A stretch of DNA of 64,000 nucleotides from Tetrapyrgos nigripes (lineage: Eukaryota > Basidiomycota > Agaricomycetes > Agaricales > Campanellaceae). The notes under the pieces were generated by a model. The model worked only from the letters and a program-made list of their open reading frames with translations, did no database searches and had not been told where the DNA came from. The position numbers and the translations under genes are program-made. Shown one piece after another: positions 1-11,786 of the stretch (position 1 is the first letter of the stretch; each line of letters begins with the position of its first letter). The stretch is taken from the NCBI GenBank assembly GCA_013368315.1, contig JAACJM010000305.1, positions 28,734 through 92,733 of the forward strand, read 5' to 3'.

Positions 1-255
1 CTACAACAACCCGCTTCCCAGCCTTGCACTCTTCGTAGACGAATTAGGAGAGAGCCATCTTGTTATCCCCACTCGTCGCACTTTCCATCCAATCTTCACT
101 GCCAGTCCTGAGCCCTCCAGTCCTCTGCCCCTGTAACCCCTGTTCCATCGTCAGCCGTACCAACAGCCCACCCCAGTCCTACAATCGCTCCTGTTCCATC
201 CCCTCTTGCATCAGCCCCACTCAGTCCCATTCATTCCCCAACCCCTGATATCGAC

Positions 256-1189
256 ATGTCCTCCGCTGCCCTCGAAAACCTCCTCCAGGCTCTGGTTAAC
301 AACCAGAACCAACTGCAACAGGCAATCACCAGCCTGGTCAATAGACCTGTCCACGAGGCCTCAGATAAAACTCCCAAGCCTGCCCCGTTCAAAGGCGAAC
401 CTGCCAAGCTCGACTCATTCCTATCCCTCTTCATTCTCTGGGCCGGAGAACAGAAACGGCTCAAACTCGATAATGGGAAACTTGATCCACAGAAGTGTAT
501 TGCTGAAGCGCTTCTCATGATGGAGGGACCCGCTGCAGAATGGGCCACAGAATACGCCCGTCACATCAGCAGAGTCCGAGCAGAAGAAGCTGGAGCAGTC
601 TTCCCCTGGGAAGGGAACTGGGATAACTTCACCCATGCACTAAAAGTTCAGTTTGGAGTAGCAAACGAACAGCAGTTGGCGCAGAACAAGCTCGAGGTGC
701 TGAAACAGGGAGATAAGACGGTTTCAGAGTTCTCTCAGGTTTTCAAACAGTGGGCGGAGAAGACTGGATTCTCAGACAAGGACCTCCAGTACAAGTTCCG
801 AAAACGCTTGCATAAGGACCTATTGCTCCCATTGGCAAATGTAGAGCTAGGCCAGAAGGAGGCCCCCAAGAACTTGGACGAGTTAATCAACAGAGCGCTC
901 CACATCGAACAGACCCTGGCTGAATTCCTGGGAAAACCCATCACTAGGCCTGCCACTTCTCTCTCCCGATTCCCCTCTGTACGAGACCCTAATGCCATGG
1001 ATGTTGACGCCTCGTGGACTGAGTGTCCCCAGGGTAACGGACGTAGCTTCGGGGACTATCAGAAGGTGATGCAAGGACGCTGTTACGGTTGCGGATCCAG
1101 GGACCACCTGAAATGAGACGGGAATCACGGGCGCGATAAATGCGACTACTGCGAAAGGACGGGTCACCGTGGCTCGGTCTGTCAAGACC
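256..1189 (+). pseudogene. Gypsy Gag (capsid and zinc knuckle), broken
   Basis: Gag packages the retrotransposon RNA into virus-like particles. From the Met at 256 the frame is open to 1116 (286 codons). It contains a retrotransposon-gag capsid domain (roughly residues 50-225, with FPWEGNWDNFTHALKVQF and a following helical region), an MDVDASW linker and the first half of a CCHC knuckle (CYGCGSRDHLK). A TGA at 1114-1116 then interrupts it where a Trp codon is expected. The same frame continues with a second knuckle-like CDYCERTGHRGSVC to about 1183. The same frame is also readable upstream of 256 as a Pro/Ser-rich stretch, broken by a TGA at 112, so the original start was probably further 5'. 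Confidence 0.9.
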
Positions 1190-1549
1190 GATACATGGGA
1201 TGACCTAGAGGAGGAGGCCGAAACCGGCAACGTGTGGCCGCTACTGTTAGCGACAACTTCAGTCTCTTCCCGGACGATCTGCCCTCTCCTACCCCTGCCC
1301 CTGCCCCCACTGCCACTATCGCTACCTCAGCTTCCGAACCCTCGTCTGCGCTCAATGCCTTGCAAAAGTCCATCGCCAATCAAACCGCTCTACTACGTAA
1401 CATCGCTGCCCAACCGGGTTTTTAAAACGGGTGTCTGTTCCCGCTATGACGCGAACACCCCTAACTACCCACATGTTTTCCTGCTCCTAGTACAATTCTA
1501 TTCCCTCATGTACCATATCCAATATTTCCGAAATAGAATCTGATGCTTC

Positions 1550-4500
1550 TCACTTTCGTATACGTGTGAAACTCCGAGGAAGACAGAATGAAACAGTGGT
1601 AGTAGCGATGGTTGACAGTGGAGCTACAGGCCTGTTCCTGGACAGTCATTTGTAAAGCAACACCGAATCCAAACACATCCTCTCCGCAAAGCCCTAGACG
1701 TCTACAACATCGATGGCACCCTTAACCGAGCAGGGCACATAGATCAGTTCTGCCGACTGGCAATGACGGCAGACAGACAGGAGACATGGTTAGACTTTCT
1801 GGTAACGGACTTGGGTGGAGAAGACGTCATTCTGGGTCTTCCCTGGCTGCGTAAAGTGAACCCACGGATTGACTGGACGAGTGGTCGATTACAAATTCCT
1901 AGAGCACAACCTCCAACGGTAGAAGAGATTCCAGATCGGGATCAGTTTGTTGCTTCTAGTCTTGGACCTTGTCCAGAAAGAAACACTATCCTTGAAAGCG
2001 TAGATTCGGAATCATCCCAGTCGACCCCACAGGAAACACGCATCTCCACAGACCAAACCCAGATCCAGTAACAGAACAGGAGGAAGAGAAGGAACCCCCA
2101 GTCTATCGCATTCGGGCTAATTGACGTCTCAGGCGCTCCTGGAAGAAAACAGGGATCATTGCCGACACCAGAGAGGAAGTCTGGTGCGCGGCAGGGTTCA
2201 CTTACTTGCAGCAGTTAGCAGAAGAGGCAAACCGAACGAAGCCGAAACAGTCATTTGAGGAGATAGTCCCCCCTCAGTACTGAGATTATGCTCAGGTCTT
2301 CTCGGAAACCGAATCAGAACGCCTTTCCGCATACAAACCTTGGGACCATGCTATTGATCTGGTACCTGGAGCACCTGCCACCCTACGCACCAAAATCTAT
2401 CCAATGTCTATCAACAAACAGCAGGAGCTTGATCGTTTCCTTGAAGAGAACATTCGCAAAGACTATATCCGACCATCCAAATCACCCCTGTCCTCTCCAA
2501 TCTTCTTCATCAAGAAGAAAGACGGAAAGCTTCGATTCATCCAGGATTACTGACAGCTAAATGAGTACACCGTGAAGAACCGCTACCCTCTGCCCCTCGT
2601 CGCAGACATAGTCAGCCGACTGCAAGGAGCCAAGTATTTCACCAAGTTTGATGTACGTTGGGGATATAACAACGTTCGGATCAAGAAGGGGGACGAATGG
2701 AAAGCGGCATTTGCGACGAACCGAGGGCTCTTTGAGCCAACCGTCATGTTCTTCGGGTTAACAAATTCTCCGGCGACCTTCCAAAGCCTCATGAATTCCA
2801 TCTTCTCCGATTTAATTGCTGCAGGAAAAGTGGCTGTTTACCTGGATGATATCCTGATCTTCAGTGGAGACCAGGAAGAACACTGAAAGGTGGTTCGGGA
2901 AGTACTAGCAAGGCTGAAGAAGCACGATCTGTATCTAAGACCAGAGAAGTGCGAGTTCGAGTGAGAAGAGATAGAGTATCTTGGTCTAATTATCCGAGAA
3001 GGGCAAGTCAGTATGGACCCGGTGAAGGTAGAAGCAGTACGTCATTGGCCGATTCCCCGTAACATCCGAGATGTTCGAGCATTCTTGGGTTTCGCGAACT
3101 TCTACCGACAATTCATTGAGCACTTCGCTAAAACGGCTCGTCCTCTGAATGACCTCACCCGCAAAGACACCTCGTTTAGCTGGGGAACTCACCAACAAGA
3201 AGCCTTCAACTCTCTCCGAACAGCCTTCACATCTGCTCCTATCCTTACACTCTGGTCACCAGACCGCCCCACCCATGTTGAAGTAGACGCGTCAGGCTTT
3301 GCAACAGGCAGAGCCCTAATGCAGATGCTCGAAGACGGTCTTTGGCATCTGGTAGCATTCCATTCAGCGTTGATGCAACCAGCAGAACGAAACTATGAAA
3401 TTTATGACCGAGAGATGTTAGCTATCATCGAAGCCCTGAAGGACTGATGAAACTTCCTGGAGGGACTACCACAGCCGTTCGAAATCATCGCAGACCACTC
3501 CAATCTAGAGTTCTGGAGAATGGCGCAAGACCTTAGTCAACGACAAGCAAGATGGGCCCTTTGGCTGTCACGCTTTGATTTCAAACTCATACACCGGCCC
3601 GGCAAAGCGAACACCCAAGCAGACGCTCTCTCTCGCCTACACCCTCATCAGGTGACGGACTGAGAAGACAATCTAGAAACCACGGTACTCAAGCCAGAGC
3701 ACTTCGTGAGACTCGCAGCTACTACCCTAGTCAACCCCCTAGAAGAACGAATCCAACAGGCATTGGGAAGAGAAGTAGAAGTCTTGAAGGACTAGAGCAG
3801 CTGAAAAAGGATGGACTGCAACAACTGGCAAACGGGTTACCCGAATGGGAAGAGGATAACGGGCTAGTGTATCACAAGGGCCGAGTCTACGTTCCTCCAA
3901 ATGAAGAGCTACGGAAAGCGATAGTAGAGCAGTGTCACAATGAGCCGTCAGCAGGACACCCAGGACTACACGGGACACTCGACTTGGTAACCTCACACTT
4001 CTGGTGGCCCACCATTCGCTCTTTCGTAGAGAAGTACGTGGAAGGATGCGATCAATGTGCCAGGAAGAAGCTACAACATCACCCACGAGCAGTGATCCAA
4101 CCGTTGGATGTTCCCTTAGGACTCTGGGAGGAAGTCGGAGTCGACCTCATCACACAGTTGCCACCTTCACAAGGTTATGATGCGATCCTGGTCTGCACAG
4201 ATCTCTATGGGAAACAAGTCCATACCCTTCCCTGCACGTCCAACATCACCGCTGCTGAAGTCACTGACTTATACTACCGAGAAATCTTCCGACTACACGG
4301 TCTTCCACTCCATTTTGTATCAGACCGTGGCCCACAGTTCGCCGCCCAAGCCATGCGCTCTCTCTTGGACCGACTCAGGATCAAGTCAAGCCTCTCCTCA
4401 GGTTACCGACCCCAGACGAATAGGCAAACAGAACGAGCAAACCAAAGGTCGAGAAATACCTACATCTCTACACAAACTATAGACAGGATGACTGGTAGAA

Positions 4501-5202
4501 CACCTTCCCATGGCCGAATTCGTCCTGAACTCCCGTACACACTCCGCACACAACATGGCCCCCTTTGAGGTGACCTATGGTTACCTCCCCCTGTTCAACA
4601 TACCGGTCGGCCGACGCACAGGCATTCCAGATGTAGAAGACCGTCTAAAGATCCTGAGAGAAGTTCGGAAAGATGCTGGAGCAGCATTACATCTGGCTAA
4701 ACAGCGCATGAAAGAGGGATATGAGACAGGGAAGCGGAAAGGACATCAGTTCAAGGTCGGAGACTACGTCTGGCTGAGCGCGGAAGACATCGACTTGAAG
4801 CTCTCGAGTGACAAGCTGGGTGACCGACAGCTAGGCCCATACGCAATTTTGGAAAAGATCGGCGACTTGGACTATCGGTTAGACCTCCCTGAATCCCTGA
4901 GTCGCCTACATCCAGTGTTCCATGTTGACAAACTGTACCCCTACAAGGGTAACACGGTGAACGGACTCTTACCCGAAGAGCCAGAGCCAGAGCCAGTATA
5001 CCTTGAAGGGGAGGACGAGCCTGAGTATGAGGTAGACACTCTCCTGGATAGCAGAGTATGATGGAGGCGAATGGAATACCTTGTCAAGTGGAAAGGGTAT
5101 GACGACGGCCACAACTCATGGGAACCAGCTCCGAACCTCAAAAATGCGAAGCGGAAAATCACTGCATTCCACAAAAAACACCCCGAGGCAACACGGATTT
5201 AG
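1550..5202 (+). pseudogene. Gypsy Pol: protease, RT, RNase H, integrase, chromodomain, broken
   Basis: The domains run in order. The aspartic protease has VDSGATG near 1610 and DVILGLPWLRKVNPRIDW near 1820. The reverse transcriptase covers 2300-2960 with the catalytic YLDDILIFS near 2843. RNase H covers about 3280-3640 (VEVDASG). The integrase has an HHCC zinc region at 3935-4075 (HNEPSAGHPG, CDQCARKK) and a DDE core at 4130-4440 (GVDLITQL, SDRGPQF, YRPQTNRQTER). The chromodomain at 5070-5170 ([18 protein letters not shown]) ends at TAG 5200-5202. Breaks include TGA at 2551-2553, 2884-2886, 2962, 3445-3450 (two consecutive, where Trp-Arg is usual), 3661 and 5059, a TAG near 3794, and a frameshift around 4450-4500. 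Chromodomains are known to steer such elements to heterochromatin; that role here is by family only. Confidence 0.92.
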
Positions 5203-5275
5203 TGAGCGATGGTGTCTGCTGTCACCGACCGCTTGCAGGCAACGCGCTGAGCGACACGTCAGCACTAACTACGTC

Positions 5276-5283
5276 TATAAAAG
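5276..5283 (+). promoter_or_regulatory. TATA box inside the Gypsy element, ahead of the extra ORF
   Basis: TATAAAAG occurs 74 bp after the pol stop and about 80 bp before the ATG at 5362. The spacing suits a TATA box with a short 5' leader of roughly 50 nt. It suggests that the downstream ORF has its own transcript, rather than depending on the full-length retroelement RNA. This is inferred from position and sequence only. Confidence 0.5.
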
Positions 5284-5361
5284 CAAGCCATTCCAGAACG
5301 AGGAAAACAGAGTTCAATCACATCCTACCAAGCCAACGATCACTCGTACCCACCCACCACT

Positions 5362-5889
5362 ATGTCTACTGCCACCACTGCCCCCACTACACAAAACTCA
5401 TCGGTCGCTCAACCAACCAACGGAGGACGATGCACATACACACAATGCTCAGGCCGACGATGCCGACTGGCCCAAAACCACCAAGGGCCGCATGACGGTT
5501 GCAGACGCTGCACATGGAGAGGAGAGGACGATACGAACAGCCGATGTATACTAGGAGTTGGGCATGGAGCTAGATGTGTCGCTCATCAAACGTCCCTCCG
5601 AGCAGAGCACAGAGGGAATCTTGGATGGGGGACCAGCACAGTATGTGGGGCGCATATCGCTCAAGAGATTGAGGATGACGATGATGGATGGAATGCACCA
5701 GGTTGGGGGGATGGATCGGGTTGGGGGGCTACAGCCAACGTCACCAGATGGTGGTCTCCAGACCCACAGCCAAATTTGCCCGACTACTGGCCGGGGCAAC
5801 GGGGGTTGGACACCTGAATCCGCAATCAATGGAAGAAACAGTGGACTGAGTGGCTTCCAAAAGTATTCATCGAGGACGATGAAGTTTAG
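5362..5889 (+). pseudogene. Extra cysteine-rich ORF between chromodomain and 3' LTR (one in-frame TGA)
   Basis: The ORF starts MSTATTAPTTQNSS and carries a Cys/His cluster (CTYTQCSGRRCRLAQNH, GCRRCTW, CILGVGHGARCVAH, CGAHIAQE) that could bind zinc. It ends in a Trp/Asp-rich tail (DDDDGW, GWGDGSGWG). The frame is interrupted by a single TGA at 5815-5817 and then stays open for 23 more codons to TAG 5887-5889, directly before the polypurine tract. The TGA therefore looks like a late CGA or TGG mutation in a frame of about 175 codons. I do not recognise the protein. It is not an envelope by any feature I can see (no signal peptide or transmembrane segment). Position and the upstream TATA box suggest an accessory gene of the element. 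Confidence 0.6.
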
Positions 5890-5900
5890 GAGGGGGGTAA

Positions 5901-6246
5901 TGTCATGAAGTCTATATTTGGTACTATTTATTTCTTTCTATCTCCGCATCCTCGGATCTCCATACCACTCCTCGGACCTTTACACCTTATGACTCACATT
6001 CCACATGCTATGCACCGGACCTTTCATTTCTCCGATACAGCTTATTGTATAGCCGCTTGTACAGCTTCCGTTACAGCTTTACTCCACAGCTTTCCCTTTA
6101 CATATATAACCTGTAGCCTGACACCTGGTTTCCCATCTTGACCTCTTTGTCGTTGGGACCAGTTCTAGTTCTTACTGTTGCTTGTTAGTCGAGTCGAGCC
6201 CGTAGCTCCTCGTTATCGCTATCTAAGCGCTCGCCTCTTTGTGACA
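5901..6246 (+). repeat. 3' LTR of the Gypsy element
   Basis: This is a 346-bp segment that begins TGTCA right after the purine tract and TAA and ends TGACA, a perfect 5-bp terminal inversion as expected of an LTR. It contains a short AT-rich TATA-like stretch (catatataacc, 6101-6111). The partner 5' LTR is not in the window, so its age cannot be estimated from LTR divergence here. Confidence 0.85.
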
Positions 6247-8115
6247 ACATCAAAAAGAAATAAGTAACTGTATAGTTGTAGCTGCAAGTAGTATAAAAGG
6301 ACCAGATATTACGAGTAGCTACCCAAGCCATGTACTGTAGAGTATTGGATCTCACTAGCAATAGTAGAGGACATGAAACACGGACTAAAGCTTCTAAACA
6401 AACTTAACTGCACTCTCTATGAGTATAAACATTGTGTTGGAGATAATAGAGTTTAAATTGAACATTTTGTGGTTATAACTGTGATCTTTGTGTTGACCTT
6501 TTGGTCTATTAAGTGTTTGATTTTAAGGTAACTGTGGCCTACAAGTGTTTGATTTGGGACTCGTTGATCCCCTTGGTGTTAAACTTGTGTTCACTGTGTC
6601 ACGCACTAAGCACTAACTCCATTGAAAAACCCTGATCAAAAGTACTTATAGTACAGGTAAACTGGGAGTTTGAGTACTCTGACTACTTGGAACACTTGTC
6701 TCATTTACATTTGTATACAATTTTGTGTTTGGGTGTAGTTCCTAGCACTTAATTACAAAAAACCACCTATTACTGCACTTGTCTTGAGTTTGAACCACCC
6801 TTCTACAACATTGCTGCTCGCAGATAAAACTTGGGGGGGGGGGGGGGCATAACCATGTGGTAATTGAGCAGCAGATGACATGGTGAGACGAGGAAAAATC
6901 TTCGCTTTCTTGCACTCATATAACGCGAAAAGAATACACATTGGCTCAGAAATATCAGTCATCAGACAAGCCAGGCTTGGTGTTCTGCTCTGGACCATTA
7001 CTTTTACATCAATACTGAGATGCACAGGAGTTGAACATAGAAATGGTGACTGCTTCAGTGTGGCCAGAAACAGCAGGGCAGGGACAATGTCCTGTCAAGC
7101 AGGGTAGACCATCAGACCCACTGCATCATGTCGGCAGGAAGCACCAGCTTAAATCCTGCCGTAAATCTGACACTTGGTCTCTGCCAATTTCATCTGAATA
7201 GCTCTGGCAACATCTCTGGGAGTTCTCCTCATTTTACTCACAATGGGGAGGTCATAAGGGCATGACCAAGGAATGAGGGACCTGGTATGTGGAGAGGCAT
7301 GGGGGAATCCATCTTTGGATGACTAATGACTACCCAATTTGGAAGGGCAGATGTCCCATGCTTCTTCTGGTGTCATAGGGCGACTTTCACCCAGCTCTGG
7401 CAACAGATAGATCTACTACTAAGTTCTGTAGTAGGTATTTATCTTTCATTAATATCATAGGGTAGTTAACTACAGAAAATCAAGACTGTCAGATGTAAAG
7501 CGAAAGTGCAGTGATGAGAACCAGAGGCATGGTCAACACAGAGACCAGGAGATTAGGACTCTAAGCTTTGGTCAATGGGTAATGCATGCGATCAGGCATT
7601 TAAATGTGTTGTTGATTTTATAATGTTATTCTGGAGCTTGTACAATAGATATTCTGAATTTTAGCTCATGAGCTATAACGTGATGATTCTCATCACCCTA
7701 TGTTCATTTTCCATCCACAACATTTGAATTTCTGTATCTAATTACCTTATGATCTTACTAGACGATCCATATTTACTACAGAGCTTAGCTGTAGATCTGA
7801 GCATTAATACTATATTCCGTATATGTACCGACTGAGGCTCTGAGAACCCTCTGAATGGTATGGTTATGGTCTTTCTGTATCTGTAAACCTCCTGTATAGT
7901 ATACAGTTGTAATCGTATACAGTACGGTGAGCAGCCCTACTCATGCCTGTCAGTTGACAATTCATCAATCATTGGAATTCTGCAAATTGGCTTATAAATG
8001 TGGCTTGCTCAGTTGTTTTGACCCAAAGAAAAGGAAGTAATCAAAAAACGAGTGAAAGACAGGATACTACTAGTAACTAAGTCCATCTTTCTGCTAGTCT
8101 CTATACCCATTGCCT
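6247..8115. other. No gene recognised
   Basis: AT-rich sequence with only short unrelated open frames. A run of about 14 G lies at 6834-6847. I see no conserved domain, LTR or inverted repeat here. It may be old repeat debris between the Gypsy element and the alpha-kinase gene. Confidence 0.5.
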
Positions 8116-10900
8116 CTATGCCAAAGGCGTCAAACCCATCCAAGTACAAAAAATATTACACTGATGCTTTGAGGCGAAGCCTTTAAATCTGCTCTCAATG
8201 TTGCCATCACCGGACAGTGAAGTTTTTGGGTCCATAGCTGCAGCTTGAGCTCATTCCCCAAAGATAAGCTCCAGCAGTTTACTACCAAGGGTTCTATCAG
8301 TATCATTGCTATTCAGAGTGTACTGAAAATGATTTGCGGATCTGAAAGTAACCTGCCATATCCTTGGAAATCAGAGACATATGCATTCTCATGTGTCTTC
8401 TTGTATTGGAGGTGCTGAACTGCCACCAGAAACAGTGCAGTAGTGTATTCTGTGTGATCCAGAGCAATGGCAGGTACAGGGTTGGAATTATGGATATACT
8501 TGATAAAATCTTGACCAGGCAGAATGGCAATCCGCTCCTCAAGTAGGTATGTACACTTTGGTCCTGTTGTGCGGGATCTTGAATGCTTGATTTTGTCGCT
8601 GAGAACCACAAAAACTGCTGCTTCAACATATCTTAAATTCAGAATGGGGAGGCCAGGTGGACCTAGAGTGCAATGATATTCAGTGAACACTCATATATAG
8701 TATCCATTAAAGATTCAATACCTTTGAGTTGTTTCTGACACTCAATGTAGGCATACGCAAATTCCATCAGTGCCACAACGTGATAATGAACATTCGCTTC
8801 AATTATGATCTCTTCAAACTCATCCACACCAGCATACCTCTCCCAGTTGACCCTGAAATTCTGATTAGTCTCTATCTTACCAAAATGAGAGTGCAGCTTA
8901 CACTTTTCCATTCATCCTAGTACCCTTGTTTTCGTAAAGAATCTTCATGACAATTGAGTTTGATGCTGGCATGACTTCCTCTGAACAAATGAGTGTTGCA
9001 GGATGACACGTTTTGAAAGCCTCAACACCAAGTTCTGATTCAAAACGCAAATCAGCCTGTAAATGAGCATCGGAAGAAATGACATGATTGTCAAAGAAAA
9101 ATCTGCTATTGACAGTGTCGGATTCAATGATATCAAGAAAGGAGACCTTGGGAACAGGAGCTACAAGACCTGGAATGTCAATGGATGAGGTTACGTTTGA
9201 GGGTTGATCAGAATTCAATCTGCCTGATATCAACACAGCAGAGACTCAATTTGCTGTTGGAGAGAGAAAGGGTGTTGGGGTCTTCTTGGCTTGGGGAGGC
9301 ATCGTTGATGTTGCAGTTGAAGTCTGGCACCAAATATATGTTTTAGTGAAATGCTGAAGTTGATGGTAGGAAGTGGACTTACGCTACAGGGTCTCTTGAT
9401 TGATGTCCGTGCATCACTGTCAGCCCCAAGAAGATCTGCCACTATGGCTGAAAACATGGCAGAAGACATTTCGGAAGTCTCAGAAAGTGCTGTGTTCCAT
9501 GATGAGACACCAGTGGCTGTCCAAGTGGTTGAGGGAATCTGTGAAACATCATTATAGACTAAGTATTAAGTTCATAATTTGGTATGCACACTTCGAGGGC
9601 TGTTCCCTTGTGTATGAACTCTAGAAAATGGACATGAGGTCATACTTGATGGCAACATCTGAAAGACATTAATATGAAGTTCAGTATTCAAAACTTCATA
9701 TAAAATTCAAATGAGCAAAGCCATACCTTTTTATGCTCCTGCTCCTCTAAGGCAGACTGGTAGCAATCCCACTCTTCCACTGAGATGATCAAGATGAGAC
9801 GGAAGGGTGTTGGTGGCCAGACAAACTTCTGTTGGTGTGTTTTCTTGTCTTCCTTCATGCAGGCGGGCTGAAAGTATGGTTGGCGTTGGTCCAATGTTAG
9901 ACCATCCATGTCCACTTGCAATTTATTTGAAGTCTCGTGCAGATTGATTTCTTGAAAATTGAAGAGAAATTTGGGAACATTTGCTGCAATCTGATCAATT
10001 GTTGACCTCATAAGGTTCACAACAACAGCTCTGATTTCAGGGACAGTTGTGCTGGTGTCAAGGTCCCTAATTGAATCTGTAAGCCCCTGTATGTACAAAA
10101 CCAGTTAGTGAGTACTGATATTTGACATACTGGATCACTCACACACTCAAAATTGTCTTCTTGGGCTTACCCTCTTTGAGGTATCCAACTGTAATGTTCA
10201 CAGACACGGTCTCGCCACTTGCAGCATATACTTTTGAACACTACAAGTCCATTTGAGCTGTGTGATTCTGATGAGCAGCAGTATAGCCAGTAGCCCGTGG
10301 TCTAGGAACAGCTATTACATTGGATTTTGAGCCTGCAGATTTGTAGCTCAAGTAGGGGAGGTCAACGCGAGGGCCTAGTAAGGAAATCCAGGGGGAAAAA
10401 AATAAAACAAGTTTTAAGCATCAAGCAAACAAGGACAGAGTCATAAGGATGTACCTGAGCTACTCATCGGAGTTACACAACTGATCTCCCAACTGGCACC
10501 TGATCAATCAAGATTCAGTGTCTATAATTTCGAATCAAATTGGTGATACTTACCTGATTGTTGGGCTGCATTCACCCTTGCAGCAATTGCATTAGTATCT
10601 GGGACATGGAACACTGGAGCCATCGCAGATGCACGACTTTGTGTGCAATGCAAGGTCTCTAGGACGGGGTTAGCTACTCTTGACAACAAAGACTGTAGAT
10701 GTTAGCATAATAGGACATGCCTCGACATTCTGTCACACTACTCTTGTAGTGCTGCTTGCAGTCCTTGCAGGTCCTCTTACCTCGACCAGCAGGATTCTTG
10801 AAATATCCCCATTCCTCATCCTTTTGCACAGGGACATTGCATCCCCTTCAGGAGCACAATCATCACTGGTAAAAGCATTAAGTTCAGCAGCAGAAGACAT
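8116..10900 (-). pseudogene. Fungal alpha-kinase-like protein, multi-exon, probably decayed
   Basis: Alpha-kinases are atypical Ser/Thr kinases related to myosin heavy chain kinase and are expanded in many mushrooms. The N-terminal exon (start 10900, MSSAAELNAF) leads into a zinc-ribbon-like segment with GKRTCKDCKQHY and an APVFHVPDTNAIAARVN motif (about 10560-10800). The catalytic region lies at 8250-9236, with KTCHPA, EANVHYHVV, GLPILNLRYVEAAVFVV, HLQYKKTHENAYVSDFQGY and SDPQII. The C-terminal zinc site reads GDGNIESRF...SKHQCNIFC, and the stop is TAG at 8116-8118. These motifs match agaric alpha-kinase homologues I know. Joining the start to the zinc segment needs a one-base shift in a GGGG run near 10850, and the DPQII-to-GDGN junction needs an intron or another lesion around 8225-8315. 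It is transcribed divergently from the DDE gene at 11787. Confidence 0.75.
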
Positions 10901-11129
10901 TGAGATCAGAGAAGTGAGAAGTTGAGGTTCAATGTCGAAATCAGAAATAAGCTTTCAGTATTTATACACAAATTCAGTGATGCCACCAGAAAAATAGGCT
11001 CATTGTAATTCAATGTCTACCTGGCACAAGGATTGAAGATGTTGTCCTGTTATGCTATGTAAGACATGAGGTGTCACAGGTGAACTTGAAATCCTCACGT
11101 TGATACATGATAAAACACCCCTGCTGCAT

Positions 11130-11530
11130 ATTTTGATGGAGAAATCTCAAGCAAATTATGCCAAGATAATGGACAAAAAAAGCTTGGAATCCTTGTTGCG
11201 GCACTGACCAGCATCTTCAGCAAATTACGCTGCTCAACAGATAAACTTCAAGTGAATAGACAAAAAAAGCTTGGAATCCTTATCACAGCACTGACCAGCA
11301 TGGTTACTAGCCTTGTTCACTTTGAGCAAATTATGCCGCTTAACAGAGAAATTCCAAGTGAATTGATTGGAATCCTCATTGCAGCTCCAGTCAGCATGGT
11401 CCACATTGTTCACCATGCACTACAATGAAGAAATCCAAAGTACAATGGGCCAAGATGGCTAATTATTACACCAATGTAACTGATAACGATGCCTGTAGTC
11501 CTCATTGCAGCACAACACTACAGCCAGTAT
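11130..11530. repeat. Degenerate tandem repeats between divergent alpha-kinase and DDE genes
   Basis: Three to four imperfect copies of a unit of roughly 80-110 bp sit between the two divergent genes. Each copy has a CAAATTA(T/C)GC-type block, then AGACAAAAAAAGCTTGGAAT or a TTGGAATCC variant, then CACTGACCAGCAT or a close variant. Clear copies start near 11147, 11223 and 11323, with a weaker one near 11500 (TCCTCATTGCAGCACAAC). The location suggests a shared regulatory or transposase-binding region. That function is inference. Confidence 0.6.
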
Positions 11531-11786
11531 CATTTGAAGGGCGCACCTGATATGCAAGTTTATGCCAGCATGACCAAGGCTCGTCATTTTCACTCCTGTA
11601 CCATTTATTCCCTGTTCAACTCGTGTTTTGAATTCTTCCAGAACAGTCAGCAAAGATTACTCTTCTAAACAACCTATCAGCTAGTATAAGTACTGGAATT
11701 CAAGCCTCATTGATCTTTATTCCCCAACTTTTCCATTCTCATTTCATTTCCCTCCCTGTGCATTTTACATCAGTATAATCAGTACT

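Larger units (their letters stand above)
1..6246 (+). mobile_element. Ty3/Gypsy chromovirus-type LTR retrotransposon, degenerate, 5' end outside window
   Basis: Gene order on the plus strand is gag, protease, reverse transcriptase, RNase H, integrase, chromodomain, an extra small ORF, then a polypurine tract at about 5888-5898 and a 3' LTR. This order with a C-terminal chromodomain defines chromoviruses of the Ty3/Gypsy superfamily. The start of the window does not match the end of the 3' LTR, so the 5' LTR and primer-binding site lie upstream of position 1. The coding region has many in-frame stops, mostly TGA where the family has CGA or TGG, plus at least one frameshift near 4450-4500. The copy cannot encode an intact polyprotein. 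Family assignment is secure; autonomy is excluded for this copy. Confidence 0.95.

Noticed and set aside
6834..6847. G-run as a regulatory G-quadruplex
   Set aside because: A single uninterrupted run in a gene-free region, with no nearby gene or conserved partner; probably slippage.
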